From Streptococcus oralis (lineage in GTDB: Bacteria > Bacillota > Bacilli > Lactobacillales > Streptococcaceae): a stretch of 64,000 nucleotides of DNA. The position numbers and the translations under genes are program-made. The stretch covers positions 992,001 to 1,056,000 of the forward strand of contig NZ_CP019562.1 of assembly GCF_001983955.1 (NCBI RefSeq), written 5' to 3'. The notes under the pieces were generated by a model. That model saw nothing but the letters and a program-made list of their open reading frames with translations, did no database searches and was not told the origin of the DNA. Shown piece after piece: positions 40,781 to 50,656 of this stretch. Within the stretch, counting starts at the first letter, position 1; the number at the start of each line of letters is the position of its first letter.

Positions 40781-41457
40781 ATCAAATCCGTTTTTTCACG
40801 GTAACTAAAGTAATCCGAGTGAGAGACAATTAAATGATCCAGAAACACAATTCCCATCAGTTCGCAGGCTTCCTTGACTAGCTTAGTGACATGGTCGTCA
40901 TTTCGACTAGGAGATACAGCACCAGATGGATGATTGTGAACGAGAATCACAGAGGTTGCCATATGCTTCAAAGCATAGTGAAGGATTTCCCTTGGTTCAG
41001 CGATGCTGCGTGTCGCAGATCCGATAAAAATGGTCTGTTGATGAATGATTTGATTTTGAGTATTGAGATAGAGCGCCACTAGGTGCTCTTGTTTTTTGTC
41101 GCCAAGTTCCTGTTGCATTTTCTTGGCTAGCTTTTGACTACTGAGAATACTTTCCATCTCAAGGGTTTCATGTTTGTGAATGCGATGTCCCAGTTCAATC
41201 ACCGCTTGTAATTCAATGGCCTTAATCCGTCCAATACCAGACAAACTCTGCAATTCCTGCAGGGTCATTTTTTTCAGATCAGTTAGACTGGTCAAACTAT
41301 TCAAGACTTTCTGAGCGATTTCAAAAACATTGGCCTGACGCGTTCCCGTTCTGAGCAGAATAGCTAGTAATTCTTGATTGCTCAGCGCCTCTACTCCTTC
41401 TTTAACTAGTCTTTCTCTAGGCAAGAGTGAATCTTCTTGGAATGAAATACTGTACAT
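40777..41457 (-). CDS. radC: RadC/YsnA-like JAB-domain protein
   Basis: This 226-residue protein has an N-terminal UPF0758 helix-hairpin-helix region (about 10-95, [19 protein letters not shown]). A JAB metalloprotease-like domain follows with [14 protein letters not shown]. The RadC name is historical; a DNA-repair role is disputed in streptococci. I chose ATG 41457 because AGGAGG is perfectly spaced. A start five codons earlier would overlap the ribosome site. It follows pcrA by 42 bases on the same strand. Confidence 0.93.
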   Translation of the reverse strand: MYSISFQEDSLLPRERLVKEGVEALSNQELLAILLRTGTRQANVFEIAQKVLNSLTSLTDLKKMTLQELQSLSGIGRIKAIELQAVIELGHRIHKHETLEMESILSSQKLAKKMQQELGDKKQEHLVALYLNTQNQIIHQQTIFIGSATRSIAEPREILHYALKHMATSVILVHNHPSGAVSPSRNDDHVTKLVKEACELMGIVFLDHLIVSHSDYFSYREKTDLI

Positions 41458-41499
41458 AAAAATCCTCCTCACTTTATTATTCGTGAGAAGGATGAAAAA

Positions 41500-43791
41500 T
41501 TAGATTTTTTTCTCAATTGGAGCAACGCTGGCTAAGAGTTTTTTCAGACCGACTTCTGGGAAATTGATTTTCAATTCCTGAGTATCACCGCTACCAGAGA
41601 CTTCCAGAACAGTTCCCTCTCCCCACTTCTTGTGGAGAGCAATATCACCAATAGACCAGCTTGTATCACTAGACGCTGATTTTGCAGCAGTTGCAAACTG
41701 TCCAAACGGAAGACCACTTGACTGGATAGAGCTTGGTGCAGCATTGCGTTTCCGTTCTTGAAGGGCCTGAGCTAAGCTCATACCTTGACCAAAGGCCACT
41801 CCACCACTGCTATAAGAGGCTTTAAAGCTAGTATTCGCTGGACGGGCCAAACCTTGATACTCAAGCAAGTCCGAACTAATTTCATTGATAAAACGAGTTG
41901 GACGGTTATAATTTGTACGACCGAAAAGCAAGCGTGAGTTGGCATTGGTCAGATAGAGGATCTTTTCTGCTCGTGTGATACCGACATAGGCCAAACGGCG
42001 TTCCTCTTCTAGCTCATCTGGATCTTCAGCTGCACGGCTAAGTGGAAAGACATTCTCCTCCATCCCGATGATAAAGACAACTGGGAACTCGAGTCCCTTA
42101 GCAGCGTGCAAGGTCATCAAGGTCACTTCTGATGTCTCCTGACTGCCTGAATCTGTGTCTGCAATCAAAGCCAAGTCATTCAAGAAACGACTGAATTTAT
42201 CTAAACCTGTTTCCTCTTCTTGACTATCAGAATTGTCATCAAAATTCTTGGTAACAGATAGGAACTCTTCGATATTTTCAACCCGCGCCTTACTTTCCAA
42301 GGTTGCCTGAGCATTAAGAATATCGATATAACCTGTTTTTTCTAGAACAACCTCAACCAGCTCGGTGATAGTTAATTGATCCAGTTTTTCTCGCAAATCC
42401 AAGATCATATTGGCAAAGTCCCAAATTGACTGGGCTGCTTTTCCTTTGATGCCAGACAACATGATATTGGCTGAAGCATCCAGCATAGACATGTCTTGCA
42501 TATTCGCAAAGTCGCGAATTTTCTCAACCGTTCCTGGGCCAATTCCACGTTTTGGTTCGTTAATAATGCGCTCAAAACTGATATTGTCACTTAAATTAGC
42601 GATAAGATTAAGGTAGGCGATAATATCACGGATTTCCTTACGGCTGTAGAACTTGGTCCCGCCGACCATAGTATAAGGAATATTGGACTTTAGGAGGGCC
42701 TCCTCAATAGTACGAGATTGAGCATTAGTACGGTAAAGCACTGCAAAGTCTTTGTGAAGGAAGTTTTGACTGCGACCAAGTTCATCGATGGTTTTGGCTA
42801 CAAAAACAGCCTCATCTTGTTCGTCGTTAGCACGATAGTAAATTATCTGCTCCCCATCAGCATTCTGGGTCCAGAGATTCTTAGGACGACGATTTTTATT
42901 GTTTTTGATGACGTCATCGGCGGCTTGGAGAATGGTTTTGGTTGAACGGTAGTTTTCTTCTAACAAAACAACCTTGGCTTTGGGATAGTCTTTCTCAAAA
43001 TCTAAGATATTTTGCATATCAGCCCCACGCCAACCGTAGATGGACTGGTCCGCATCTCCAACTACACAGATATTTTTAAAGCGTGAAGCCAAGAGTTTGA
43101 CCAATTGATACTGGGCATGGTTAGTATCTTGGTACTCATCAACATGAATGTACTGGAACTTCTGCTGATAGTAGGTCAAGACATCAGGATTTTGATCAAA
43201 GAGACGCAGGGTCAGCATAATCAAATCATCAAAGTCAACGGACTCAGACTGACGAAGCTCCTTTTGATAAGCTGTATAACACTGAGCCACGATTTGCGTA
43301 TACATATCACCAGCTTGAGCAGCATAAGCCACATCATCAATTAGGTCATTCTTAGCATTGGAAATGGTTCCCAAAATAGTCCGTTCATTCCATTTTTTCG
43401 GATCTAAGTTTAATTGCTTGAGAATGCGCTTCATAAGTGTTCGCTGTTCTCCTGGATCTACAATAGTGAAATTACGATTGTAGCCAATATGATCCGCATC
43501 ACGACGTAGAATACGAACACACATGGAGTGAAAGGTCGCAATTAGACAGTCCTGGGTTGCTGGATTAAGGCTATAAGCACGCTCCTTCATCTCGCGCGCA
43601 GCCTTGTTGGTAAAGGTAATGGCCAAAATATTCCAAGGATTGACCATTTTTTCATCAATCAAGTAGGCGATTCTGTGAGTTAAAACACGAGTCTTTCCAG
43701 AACCAGCCCCCGCCATAATCAACAAGGGCCCTTCTGTCGTTTGCACCGCCTCAGCTTGACGGTCATTCATTCCATTCAATAATGCGTTCAT
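41500..43791 (-). CDS. pcrA: ATP-dependent DNA helicase PcrA (UvrD/Rep family)
   Basis: This 763-residue superfamily 1 helicase has Walker [12 protein letters not shown], motif II DEYQDTN, motif [16 protein letters not shown], motif [19 protein letters not shown] and YVGITRAEK. The C-terminal tail (about 690-763) ends in a Tudor-like domain ([17 protein letters not shown]) known to contact RNA polymerase. It acts in repair and in clearing replication-transcription conflicts. AGGAAGAG precedes the start. radC lies downstream. Confidence 0.97.
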   Translation of the reverse strand: MNALLNGMNDRQAEAVQTTEGPLLIMAGAGSGKTRVLTHRIAYLIDEKMVNPWNILAITFTNKAAREMKERAYSLNPATQDCLIATFHSMCVRILRRDADHIGYNRNFTIVDPGEQRTLMKRILKQLNLDPKKWNERTILGTISNAKNDLIDDVAYAAQAGDMYTQIVAQCYTAYQKELRQSESVDFDDLIMLTLRLFDQNPDVLTYYQQKFQYIHVDEYQDTNHAQYQLVKLLASRFKNICVVGDADQSIYGWRGADMQNILDFEKDYPKAKVVLLEENYRSTKTILQAADDVIKNNKNRRPKNLWTQNADGEQIIYYRANDEQDEAVFVAKTIDELGRSQNFLHKDFAVLYRTNAQSRTIEEALLKSNIPYTMVGGTKFYSRKEIRDIIAYLNLIANLSDNISFERIINEPKRGIGPGTVEKIRDFANMQDMSMLDASANIMLSGIKGKAAQSIWDFANMILDLREKLDQLTITELVEVVLEKTGYIDILNAQATLESKARVENIEEFLSVTKNFDDNSDSQEEETGLDKFSRFLNDLALIADTDSGSQETSEVTLMTLHAAKGLEFPVVFIIGMEENVFPLSRAAEDPDELEEERRLAYVGITRAEKILYLTNANSRLLFGRTNYNRPTRFINEISSDLLEYQGLARPANTSFKASYSSGGVAFGQGMSLAQALQERKRNAAPSSIQSSGLPFGQFATAAKSASSDTSWSIGDIALHKKWGEGTVLEVSGSGDTQELKINFPEVGLKKLLASVAPIEKKI

Positions 43792-43920
43792 TTTCTCTTC
43801 CTTACTCTTGAAGTCAATGTTTCTATTATATCAAAAATCAGGGAAAATATCTTTACCTAGACTGATTGCGTCTAGAAAGTAACTCTATCATCAGCTGAAG
43901 ACAACTCCTCATATCTAGAT

Positions 43921-43957
43921 AAAAAAATGAGCTTGGATATTATTTCCAAACTCATTT
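43921..43957 (-). terminator. Terminator of fhs
   Basis: On the minus strand AAATGAGTTTGGA pairs with TCCAAGCTCATTT (one mismatch), followed by TTTT. It lies about 17 bases past the fhs stop. Confidence 0.82.
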
Positions 43958-43974
43958 AAATCAATTGCAATTTA

Positions 43975-45645
43975 CTAGAACAAGCCTAAAACGGTTCCAT
44001 CACTTTCAACATCCATATTGAGAGCTGCAGGTCGTTTTGGAAGTCCTGGCATGGTCATGACATCACCAGTCAGGGCAACAATAAAGCCTGCACCTAATTT
44101 TGGTACCAATTCACGAATGGTAATTTCAAAGTTTTCTGGAGCTCCAAGTGCACTTGGGTTGTCAGAGAAACTGTACTGAGTTTTCGCCATACAGATTGGC
44201 AATTTGTCCCATCCGTTTTGAACGATTTGAGCGATTTGCGTTTGGGCTTTCTTCTCAAAGTTCACTTTGCTACCACGGTAGATTTCAGTGACAATTTTTT
44301 CAATCTTTTCTTGGACAGAAAGGTCATTGTCATAAAGACGTGTGTAGTTAGCTGGATTTTCTGAGATTGTATTGACAAGCGTTTCGGCAAGTTTTACACC
44401 ACCTTTTGCCCCATCAGCCCAGACACTTGCTAGTTCAACTGGTACATCAATAGAAGCACAAAGTTCTTTCAAGGCTGCAATTTCAGCTTCTGTATCAGAG
44501 ACAAATTCATTGATAGCTACAACTGCTGGAATACCAAACTTACGGATATTCTCAACGTGGCGTTTCAAGTTAGCAAAACCTGCACGAACTGCTTCTACAT
44601 TTTCCTCTGTAAGAGCGTCTTTAGCCACACCACCATTCATCTTAAGGGCACGAAGGGTTGCGACGATGACTACTGCATCTGGAGAAGTTGGCAAGTTAGG
44701 CGTCTTGATGTCAAGGAATTTCTCAGCGCCAAGGTCCGCACCAAAACCAGCTTCAGTAACTGTGTAGTCCGCTAAGTGAAGGGCTGTAGTCGTTGCCAAA
44801 ACAGAGTTACATCCATGAGCGATATTGGCAAATGGACCACCATGTACAAAGGCAGGTGTACCGTAAATTGTCTGAACCAAGTTCGGTTTGATAGCATCTT
44901 TCAGAATCAATGCTAAAGCCCCCTCAACCTGCAAATCACCAACAGAAACTGGCGTACGATCGTAACGATAGCCGATAACGATATTCGCCAAACGACGTTT
45001 CAAGTCTTCAATATCCGTAGCCAAGCAAAGAATGGCCATGATTTCTGAAGCAACTGTAATATCAAAACCATCCTCACGAGGAATACCGTTTAGAGGACCA
45101 CCAAGTCCAACGGTCACATGACGAAGGGCACGGTCATTCAAGTCCACAACACGTTTCCAAAGAATACGACGTTGATCGATTCCCAGCTCATTTCCTTGGT
45201 GTAAGTGGTTGTCAATCAAGGCAGAAAGGGCATTATTAGCAGTTGTAATGGCATGCATATCCCCCGTAAAGTGAAGGTTGATGTCTTCCATTGGCAACAC
45301 TTGGGCATAACCACCACCGGCTGCACCGCCCTTAATCCCCATGACTGGACCAAGAGATGGTTCGCGGATGGCAATCATGGTTTTCTTACCAATCTTATTC
45401 AAGGCATCCGCCAGACCAATGGTAATGGTTGATTTCCCTTCACCTGCAGGTGTTGGGTTGATGGCAGTAACCAAGATCAATTTCCCAACTGGATTGCTCT
45501 CAACTGCACGAATTTTATCAAAGCTGAGTTTAGCCTTATACTTTCCATATAATTCCAAATCATCGTAAGAAATGCCCAATTTCTCAACAACATCAACGAT
45601 TGGTTTCAATTCAATACTCTGTGCGATTTCAATATCTGTTTTCAT
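43975..45645 (-). CDS. fhs: Formate-tetrahydrofolate ligase
   Basis: This 556-residue enzyme makes 10-formyl-tetrahydrofolate from formate, ATP and THF, feeding purine synthesis and formyl-Met-tRNA. The P-loop-like [20 protein letters not shown] is near residue 65, and [16 protein letters not shown] and the C-terminal [15 protein letters not shown] are family marks. GAGGAG precedes the ATG. It is monocistronic with its own extended -10 promoter and terminator. Confidence 0.97.
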   Translation of the reverse strand: MKTDIEIAQSIELKPIVDVVEKLGISYDDLELYGKYKAKLSFDKIRAVESNPVGKLILVTAINPTPAGEGKSTITIGLADALNKIGKKTMIAIREPSLGPVMGIKGGAAGGGYAQVLPMEDINLHFTGDMHAITTANNALSALIDNHLHQGNELGIDQRRILWKRVVDLNDRALRHVTVGLGGPLNGIPREDGFDITVASEIMAILCLATDIEDLKRRLANIVIGYRYDRTPVSVGDLQVEGALALILKDAIKPNLVQTIYGTPAFVHGGPFANIAHGCNSVLATTTALHLADYTVTEAGFGADLGAEKFLDIKTPNLPTSPDAVVIVATLRALKMNGGVAKDALTEENVEAVRAGFANLKRHVENIRKFGIPAVVAINEFVSDTEAEIAALKELCASIDVPVELASVWADGAKGGVKLAETLVNTISENPANYTRLYDNDLSVQEKIEKIVTEIYRGSKVNFEKKAQTQIAQIVQNGWDKLPICMAKTQYSFSDNPSALGAPENFEITIRELVPKLGAGFIVALTGDVMTMPGLPKRPAALNMDVESDGTVLGLF

Positions 45646-45678
45646 TCAAAACTCCTCTAACCTCTAATGTGATAATTC

Positions 45679-45687
45679 ATTATAACA
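45679..45687 (-). promoter_or_regulatory. Extended -10 promoter of fhs
   Basis: On the minus strand TGTTATAAT (TATAAT at 45679-45684) lies about 33 bases before the ATG. The -35 region is poor. Confidence 0.6.
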
Positions 45688-45784
45688 CAAAACAAGATTT
45701 TTAACATCCATAAACTCTCTAAACGTTCGTAAATATCCTGATTTTCAAGATTTTTAGGGCTCTTTTAAAAATTTTATATGGCTT

Positions 45785-45801
45785 TATAGTTATAAACTAT
45801 A
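45785..45801. repeat. Palindrome upstream of the coaB promoter
   Basis: TATAGTT-ATA-AACTATA is a perfect 7-base inverted repeat between the divergent fhs and coaB promoters. It lies about 38 bases before the coaB -35. It could be an operator or may be chance in AT-rich sequence. Confidence 0.35.
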
Positions 45802-45838
45802 GTGTAGCTTTGTTTTAGCAAAATTTTATCGCTTTCAT

Positions 45839-45867
45839 TTTACTTACTGTTTATTTTTGTGTACAAT
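45839..45867 (+). promoter_or_regulatory. coaB promoter, leaderless layout
   Basis: TTTACT (45839-45844), 17 bases, TACAAT (45862-45867), then six bases and the ATG at 45874. No ribosome site precedes the ATG. Confidence 0.65.
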
Positions 45868-45873
45868 AGTCCT

Positions 45874-46563
45874 ATGAAAATTTTAGTCACATCGGGCGGT
45901 ACCAGTGAAGCTATTGATAGTGTCCGCTCTATTACTAACCATTCTACAGGTCGTTTGGGGAAAATCATCACAGAAACCTTGCTTGCTGCGGGGCATGAAG
46001 TTTGTTTGATAACGACAAAACGAGCTTTGAAGCCAGAAGCTCATCCCAACTTAAGCATTCGAGAAATTGACAATACCAACGACCTTCTAGTTGTGATGCA
46101 AGAACTTGTTAAGGAATATCAGGTCTTAATCCACTCAATGGCCGTATCTGATTACACTCCTGTTTATATGACAGGGCTTGAGGAAGTTCAGGCTAGCCCT
46201 AATTTGGAAGAATTTTTAAGCAAGCAGAATCATCAGACTAAGATTTCTTCAACTGATGAGGTTCAGGTCTTATTCCTGAAAAAAACACCCAAAATCATCT
46301 CTCTGGTCAAAGAATGGAATCCTGCCATTCATCTGATTGGGTTTAAATTGCTGGTTGATGTCTCTGAGGATTATCTCATTGAGATCGCACGAAAGAGTCT
46401 TATCAAGAACCAAGCAGACTTAATCATTGCAAATGACCTGACTCAAATTTCAGCAAATCAGCATCGCGCAATCTTTGTTGAGAAAGAGCAACTCCAAACC
46501 GTTCAAACCAAAGAAGAAATCGCAAACCTCCTTCTTGAAAAAATTCAAGCATACGATTCATAG
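45874..46563 (+). CDS. coaB: Phosphopantothenate-cysteine ligase
   Basis: This 229-residue stand-alone CoaB joins 4'-phosphopantothenate and cysteine in coenzyme A synthesis. In most bacteria CoaB is fused to CoaC, but streptococci keep two genes. Marks are MKILVTSGGTSEAIDSVRSITNHSTGRLG near the start and NDLTQI near residue 190. I chose ATG 45874; an upstream non-ATG start would lie inside the promoter. It is the first gene of coaB-coaC-panT, with a probable leaderless mRNA. Confidence 0.94.
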   Translation: MKILVTSGGTSEAIDSVRSITNHSTGRLGKIITETLLAAGHEVCLITTKRALKPEAHPNLSIREIDNTNDLLVVMQELVKEYQVLIHSMAVSDYTPVYMTGLEEVQASPNLEEFLSKQNHQTKISSTDEVQVLFLKKTPKIISLVKEWNPAIHLIGFKLLVDVSEDYLIEIARKSLIKNQADLIIANDLTQISANQHRAIFVEKEQLQTVQTKEEIANLLLEKIQAYDS

Positions 46564-46574
46564 AAAGGAAAGCC

Positions 46575-47126
46575 ATGGCAAATATTCTCATCGCAGTGAC
46601 AGGTTCCATTGCCTCCTATAAATCAGCTGACTTAGTCAGTTCCTTGAAGAAACAAGGCCATCAGATCACTGTCTTAATGACTGAGGCAGCGAGAGAGTTT
46701 ATCCAACCGTTGACACTACAGGTCCTCTCTCAAAATCCTGTCCACCTTGATGTCATGAAGGAACCAGCTCCTGATCAAGTCAATCATATCGAACTAGGCA
46801 AAAGAACTGACCTTTTTATTGTAGCCCCAGCTACTGCTAATACCATTGCAAAGTTAGCACACGGATTTGCTGACAACATGGTGACAAGCACAGCGCTTGC
46901 CCTGCCAAACCACGTCAAAAAGTTAGTCGCACCAGCCATGAATACAAAAATGTATGACCATCCGGCAACTCAGGCTAATCTAAAAATATTAGAGACCTAT
47001 GGTTATCAGATCATCTCTCCAAAAGAATCTCTACTAGCCTGTGGCGATCACGGCAAAGGCGCCCTAGCTGACCTGAATACTATTTTAGAAAGAATAAAGG
47101 AAACCCTCGATGAACAAACACTCTAA
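46575..47126 (+). CDS. coaC: Phosphopantothenoylcysteine decarboxylase
   Basis: This 183-residue flavoprotein decarboxylates phosphopantothenoylcysteine, the step after CoaB. Family marks are VTGSIASYKSADLVSSLKK at the N-terminus, the catalytic-histidine region VNHIELGK, APATANTIAKLAHGFADN, PAMNTKMYDHPA and the substrate cysteine near residue 156 (LACGDHGKGAL). AGAAAGGAA precedes the start, 11 bases after coaB. It overlaps panT by 17 bases. Confidence 0.96.
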   Translation: MANILIAVTGSIASYKSADLVSSLKKQGHQITVLMTEAAREFIQPLTLQVLSQNPVHLDVMKEPAPDQVNHIELGKRTDLFIVAPATANTIAKLAHGFADNMVTSTALALPNHVKKLVAPAMNTKMYDHPATQANLKILETYGYQIISPKESLLACGDHGKGALADLNTILERIKETLDEQTL

Positions 47127-47673
47127 CATTGCACCGATTGCTATCTTTTTTGCAGTTATGCTCGTTATCCACTTTTTGAGTTCTCTCCTATTTAACCTTT
47201 TCCCATTCCCAATCAAACCAACTATCGTTCATATTCCAGTAATCATTGCTAGTATCATCTATGGTCCTCGGGTTGGGGTTACACTTGGTTTTCTTATGGG
47301 ACTATTGAGCTTAACGGTAAACACGATTACCATCCTTCCAACCAGCTACCTCTTCTCACCTTTCGTACCGAACGGAAACATTTACTCTGCGATTATCGCT
47401 ATTGTTCCTCGCATTTTGATTGGTCTGACACCTTACTTGGTTTATAAATTATTAAAAAACAGAACAGGTCTCATCTTTGCTGGTGCTCTCGGTTCCCTTA
47501 CCAACACCGTCTTTGTCCTTGGGGGAATCTTCTTCCTTTTTGGAAATGTCTTCGACGGCAATATTCAAAAACTCCTTGCAACCGTTATTTCTACAAACTC
47601 AATTGCCGAGCTTGTCATTTCTGCCGTTCTAACAGTAGCAATTGTCCCCCGTCTCGAAACCTTGAAGAAATAA
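47110..47673 (+). CDS. panT: ECF transporter S component, probably for pantothenate
   Basis: This 187-residue membrane protein has about six helices and the S-component helix 1 region (ALF-type AVMLVIHFLSSLLFNLFPF). The stretch HIPVIIASIIYGPRVGVTLGFLMG is typical of ECF S components. Its substrate is inferred from position: it overlaps coaC, and pantothenate is the precursor of that pathway. It would use the shared EcfA-EcfA'-EcfT module encoded elsewhere. AAAGGAA precedes the start. Confidence 0.85.
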   Translation: MNKHSNIAPIAIFFAVMLVIHFLSSLLFNLFPFPIKPTIVHIPVIIASIIYGPRVGVTLGFLMGLLSLTVNTITILPTSYLFSPFVPNGNIYSAIIAIVPRILIGLTPYLVYKLLKNRTGLIFAGALGSLTNTVFVLGGIFFLFGNVFDGNIQKLLATVISTNSIAELVISAVLTVAIVPRLETLKK

Positions 47674-47679
47674 AAAATC

Positions 47680-47708
47680 AACTCCACTTTCATTCTGAAG
47701 GTGGAGTT
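47680..47708 (-). terminator. Terminator between convergent panT and DUF3397 genes
   Basis: AACTCCACTTTC (47680-47691) pairs with GAAGGTGGAGTT (47697-47708), with one wobble. The better U-run is on the minus strand (plus 47673-47678 is A-rich), serving the DUF3397 gene. It may act on panT too. Confidence 0.75.
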
Positions 47709-47714
47709 TAGCAT

Positions 47715-48074
47715 TTAAAACATGAGAAACATCAATAGAATGTGAAAGCCAAAGCGCAGGAGCTGATACGAAAGAGGTGTAGGTTGCTGACTTTTCTGGC
47801 TATCCAAATATAGGGTTAGTGATAGAAAAATCAAACCAAATGCAATCACCAATCTGACGAAATAAGCAATTTCGAGTATTGCTGCCATCAAAAGAAAACC
47901 TAATAAAGGAAGGCTAAAGAGTGAAACAGCCAGGCTACTTGCTAATAGAGAGAGTAGCGAAAGGACCAATAAACTATAAACTAGGAAGCGAGTCCAACCT
48001 GAGACTACTTTCCCTTCACTTTTCTGTTTTGACATCATCACGATTACCACTATTAGGTAAACAAAAAGTATCAT
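47715..48074 (-). CDS. DUF3397 membrane protein
   Basis: This 119-residue protein has four predicted membrane helices (about 1-16, 28-50, 50-70 and 75-95). A short polar segment (LDSQKSQQPTPLSYQ) precedes the last hydrophobic stretch. It resembles DUF3397, whose function is unknown. I chose ATG 48074 because GAGGAG stands eight bases upstream; twelve extra codons from an upstream start would cover that site. It is a single gene between panT and niaX. Confidence 0.75.
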   Translation of the reverse strand: MILFVYLIVVIVMMSKQKSEGKVVSGWTRFLVYSLLVLSLLSLLASSLAVSLFSLPLLGFLLMAAILEIAYFVRLVIAFGLIFLSLTLYLDSQKSQQPTPLSYQLLRFGFHILLMFLMF

Positions 48075-48148
48075 CACATTTTCTCCTCGTTTCCTATTAT
48101 TCTTTACCACATTTTAACCAAATTTTCCTGAAAAATCAATAATACTTC

Positions 48149-48177
48149 TTGACTTGATTGGTGATTTATTGTACTAT
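48149..48177 (+). promoter_or_regulatory. niaX-niaR promoter
   Basis: TTGACT (48149-48154), 17 bases, TACTAT (48172-48177), with TATACT (48175-48180) as an overlapping alternative -10. The NiaR-like site begins just after it. Confidence 0.55.
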
Positions 48178-48197
48178 ACTTGTGTATATACAGATAA
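48178..48197 (+). promoter_or_regulatory. NiaR-type operator
   Basis: ACTTGTGTATATACAGATAA is close to the reported NiaR palindrome of the TGTNTATATACA type, centred on GTATATAC. It spans the transcript start of niaX-niaR, so NiaR with niacin should repress the operon. Confidence 0.75.
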
Positions 48198-48209
48198 ATG
48201 GAGGTTCTT

Positions 48210-48737
48210 ATGGATATACGGAAAAAAACGCAGTTTATGACTATGACTGCCCTACTCACTGCAATAGCGATTTTGATTCCAATCATTATGCCTTTTAAAA
48301 TCGTTATCCCACCGGCTTCTTACACCTTGGGGAGTCATATCCCCATCTTTATCGCCATGTTTCTTTCGCCTTTGATGGCTGCTTTTGTGATTATTGCTTC
48401 TAGTCTCGGTTTCCTGATGGCAGGCTACCCTATGGTTATTGTCCTACGCGCCTTTTCTCACATCGTTTTTGGTACTTTGGGGGCTTTGTACTTAAAGAAA
48501 TTCCCTGAAACCTTGGATAAACCAAAGACATCTTGGATTTTTAACTTTGTTTTGGGTGTTGTTCATGCTATCGCTGAAGTAATAGCTTGTATTATCTTCT
48601 ATGCTACTTCAGGGACAAATGTTGAAAATATGTTTTATGTTCTCTTTGTCCTAGTTGGTTTTGGCACAATCGTCCATAGTATGGTAGACTATACATTAGC
48701 ACTAGCTGTCTATAAAGTACTTCGAAAACGTCGCTAA
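48210..48737 (+). CDS. niaX: Niacin ECF transporter S component NiaX
   Basis: This 175-residue, roughly six-helix S component begins MDIRKKTQFMTMTALLTAIAI and contains the Gly/Pro-rich loop PPASYTLGSHIPIFIAMFLSP. NiaX proteins bring in niacin using the shared ECF module. I chose ATG 48210 because GGAGG lies six bases upstream; an ATG four codons earlier would contain it. niaR follows 11 bases later and a NiaR-type site covers the promoter, which supports the substrate. Confidence 0.92.
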   Translation: MDIRKKTQFMTMTALLTAIAILIPIIMPFKIVIPPASYTLGSHIPIFIAMFLSPLMAAFVIIASSLGFLMAGYPMVIVLRAFSHIVFGTLGALYLKKFPETLDKPKTSWIFNFVLGVVHAIAEVIACIIFYATSGTNVENMFYVLFVLVGFGTIVHSMVDYTLALAVYKVLRKRR

Positions 48738-48748
48738 AAGGAAAAACT

Positions 48749-49264
48749 ATGACAAAGGATCGCAAACAAGCTCTTCTCAAACTGTTAAAAGAGGCGCCAA
48801 AAGCTCTCAATGGTCAAACCTTGGCTGAGCACTTCCATGTTACTCGTCAGGTCATTGTACAGGACATCGCTATTCTCCGAGCAGATGGAGCTCCTATCCT
48901 ATCCACCAATCGTGGCTATATCTACAAAGAAAATGATGCCAGCCCCTACGTCCACAAACTCTTTAAAGTGAAACATGAACTGGAAGAAATCGGTCAGGAA
49001 CTACTAGCCATTGTAGATAATGGCGGTCGTGTTCAAAATATCTTAATCGATCATCCCGTTTATGGCGAAATTGAAACCCTACTCAAACTCACTTGCCGCC
49101 GAGATGTCCAGCACTTTCTGGAACAAGTCGAGAATTCAGACTTTAGACCCCTTTCTGAATTGACAGACGGCATCCATTACCACCTTGTTGAAGCAGAAAC
49201 ACAACAAGACCTCCACTATATCGAGGAGGCCTTGGATCAGTTAGGTTATTTGGTAAAAGACTAG
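48749..49264 (+). CDS. niaR: Niacin-responsive repressor NiaR
   Basis: This 171-residue regulator has an N-terminal HTH_11 winged helix (about 1-60, HFHVTRQVIVQDIAILRADGAPI). The C-terminal 3H domain is named for three conserved histidines, seen here as VHKLFKVKH, DHPVYGEIE and HYHLVEAE. It represses niacin uptake and salvage genes when niacin is plentiful. AAAAGGAA precedes the start. Its stop codon overlaps that of the convergent mutX remnant. Confidence 0.94.
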   Translation: MTKDRKQALLKLLKEAPKALNGQTLAEHFHVTRQVIVQDIAILRADGAPILSTNRGYIYKENDASPYVHKLFKVKHELEEIGQELLAIVDNGGRVQNILIDHPVYGEIETLLKLTCRRDVQHFLEQVENSDFRPLSELTDGIHYHLVEAETQQDLHYIEEALDQLGYLVKD

Positions 49265-49411
49265 AAAATTTCTTTCTCCCAGCCGTCCTCTGTACGGTGG
49301 CGATAGAAGAACTCTGACTTGTCAGGTGCTTCCATCATTTCCATCAAAGGCAATATATCATAGGCCAGTTCCAAATTTGGAATCTGGTCTTTTTGCACCC
49401 AAGATACTTCT
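49261..49411 (-). pseudogene. Orphan 3' end of mutX (remnant copy)
   Basis: These 151 bases match the 3' end of the intact mutX at 50506-50656, stop codon included, with about 8 differences in my manual alignment (about 95%). Past 49411 the match fades. There is no start. Its stop overlaps the niaR stop, which looks like the original end of mutX in this chromosome. The methyltransferase gene lies between the remnant and the intact copy. Confidence 0.88.
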
Positions 49412-49526
49412 TCAAATCTAAAAATTTGAGGTTTATATATGGAGAATTAGCTGTAACATGCTCTAAACACTATCCGTTTAATTTTACATTGAAAATTTTC
49501 TCCAAATTTTTTACAATATCGTTCCC

Positions 49527-50300
49527 TTAATTTTCTTTTCGAGCAATAAACATACCATATTCTTTAGGAATGATTAACATACCCTTATGAAAATTCATTT
49601 CTAATCTTTTACGAATGACTTTTTCTTCTAGCGAACCAATTTCTGAAATTCCTTTAAAGGATTGGATGTATTTAACTAGGTCATCTATACTAGTTACCTG
49701 TAACTCATCATCATAGAGTAATGTTTCGACAGAGCCAAAATACATACTCAGTTGGCTTTTGCCATTTTGTAAAGTAAACGTTTTATTTTCCAAATCTTGA
49801 TTGATCTCATCTTTAAATAAACTTGCTAAATAATCTACAACTCCATTTTCACCAAATGTGGCACAGTAAAAAATACCTCCTGTTTTTAAGATTCTATTCA
49901 CCTCGGAGAGAGCTTTAGGAATATCATTTACATGATGTAAAAGCATATTAGCAATAACAATATCAAACGTTTCATTCTCAAAAGAAATCTTTTGAATATC
50001 CATTATTGTATAGTTGACATTGTTCCTATTTCCAATCACTGACTTCGTTGTTTTTACCATATCTTTAGAAAAATCTGTAACAACCAACTGCTTCATTCTA
50101 TCAATAGAATCACTATTACTTTTCCATAGTTCTCCTGTACCACATCCCAATTCTAGGACCTTTACTTCATCAGTGATTTGGTAGTTGAAAAATATCCAAT
50201 TATTAAACCCTAATTTATTTTTTGAATATTTCTTATGTAGTTTTACTCTAATATCAAGATTATCTTGTTTTGCATATTGTTCAATTACCCTATCAGCCAT
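49527..50300 (-). CDS. Class I SAM-dependent methyltransferase
   Basis: This 257-residue enzyme has motif I VLELGCGTGELW (about 48-59), motif II-like VVTDFSKDM and the segment DIVIANMLLHHVNDIPKALSEV of ubiE/Methyltransf_11 proteins. The C-terminal 80 residues probably fix the substrate, which I cannot tell; such orphan genes often modify small molecules or antibiotics. It is AT-rich relative to its neighbours and has its own extended -10 promoter (50329-50337). It lies between the two mutX 3' ends, which marks it as an insertion. Confidence 0.85.
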   Translation of the reverse strand: MADRVIEQYAKQDNLDIRVKLHKKYSKNKLGFNNWIFFNYQITDEVKVLELGCGTGELWKSNSDSIDRMKQLVVTDFSKDMVKTTKSVIGNRNNVNYTIMDIQKISFENETFDIVIANMLLHHVNDIPKALSEVNRILKTGGIFYCATFGENGVVDYLASLFKDEINQDLENKTFTLQNGKSQLSMYFGSVETLLYDDELQVTSIDDLVKYIQSFKGISEIGSLEEKVIRKRLEMNFHKGMLIIPKEYGMFIARKEN

Positions 50301-50328
50301 TTTCTTTTACTTCCTTTCATATCTTAAG

Positions 50329-50337
50329 ATTATACCA
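50329..50337 (-). promoter_or_regulatory. Extended -10 promoter of the methyltransferase gene
   Basis: On the minus strand TGGTATAAT (TATAAT at 50329-50334) lies about 28 bases before the ATG. The -35 is poor. Confidence 0.55.
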
Positions 50338-50505
50338 TAAAATAAAATATCTCCGATTTCAAAATTGAAGGTGGAGATTGTTAAAGATAAAGATAGAAAA
50401 GAAGAATAGGAAATTTTGAAGTATTCAGTTGACATACACCGACATACTTATCCTATATTTAAGTACCAATCATTAAAGGTTAACACCGTTCCAGTAATCA
50501 TACAA

Positions 50506-50656
50506 CTAGAAAATTTCTTTTTCCCAGCCGTCCTCTGTGCGGTGGCGATAGAAGAACTCAGACTTGTCAGGTGCTTCCATCATTTCCATCAGAGGCAACA
50601 TATCATAGGCCAGATCCAAATTTGGAATCTGGTCTTTTGGTACCCAAGATACTTCT
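50506..50656. repeat. Direct repeat: intact partner of the mutX remnant
   Basis: This 3' part of mutX is the counterpart of 49261-49411, in the same orientation and 1,245 bases away. The two copies bracket the methyltransferase gene. Confidence 0.85.

Noticed and set aside
49412..49526. Insertion sequence or integrase remnant near the mutX scar
   Set aside because: I found no transposase-like frame, terminal inverted repeats or target duplication in the gaps. Only the mutX repeat itself is visible.
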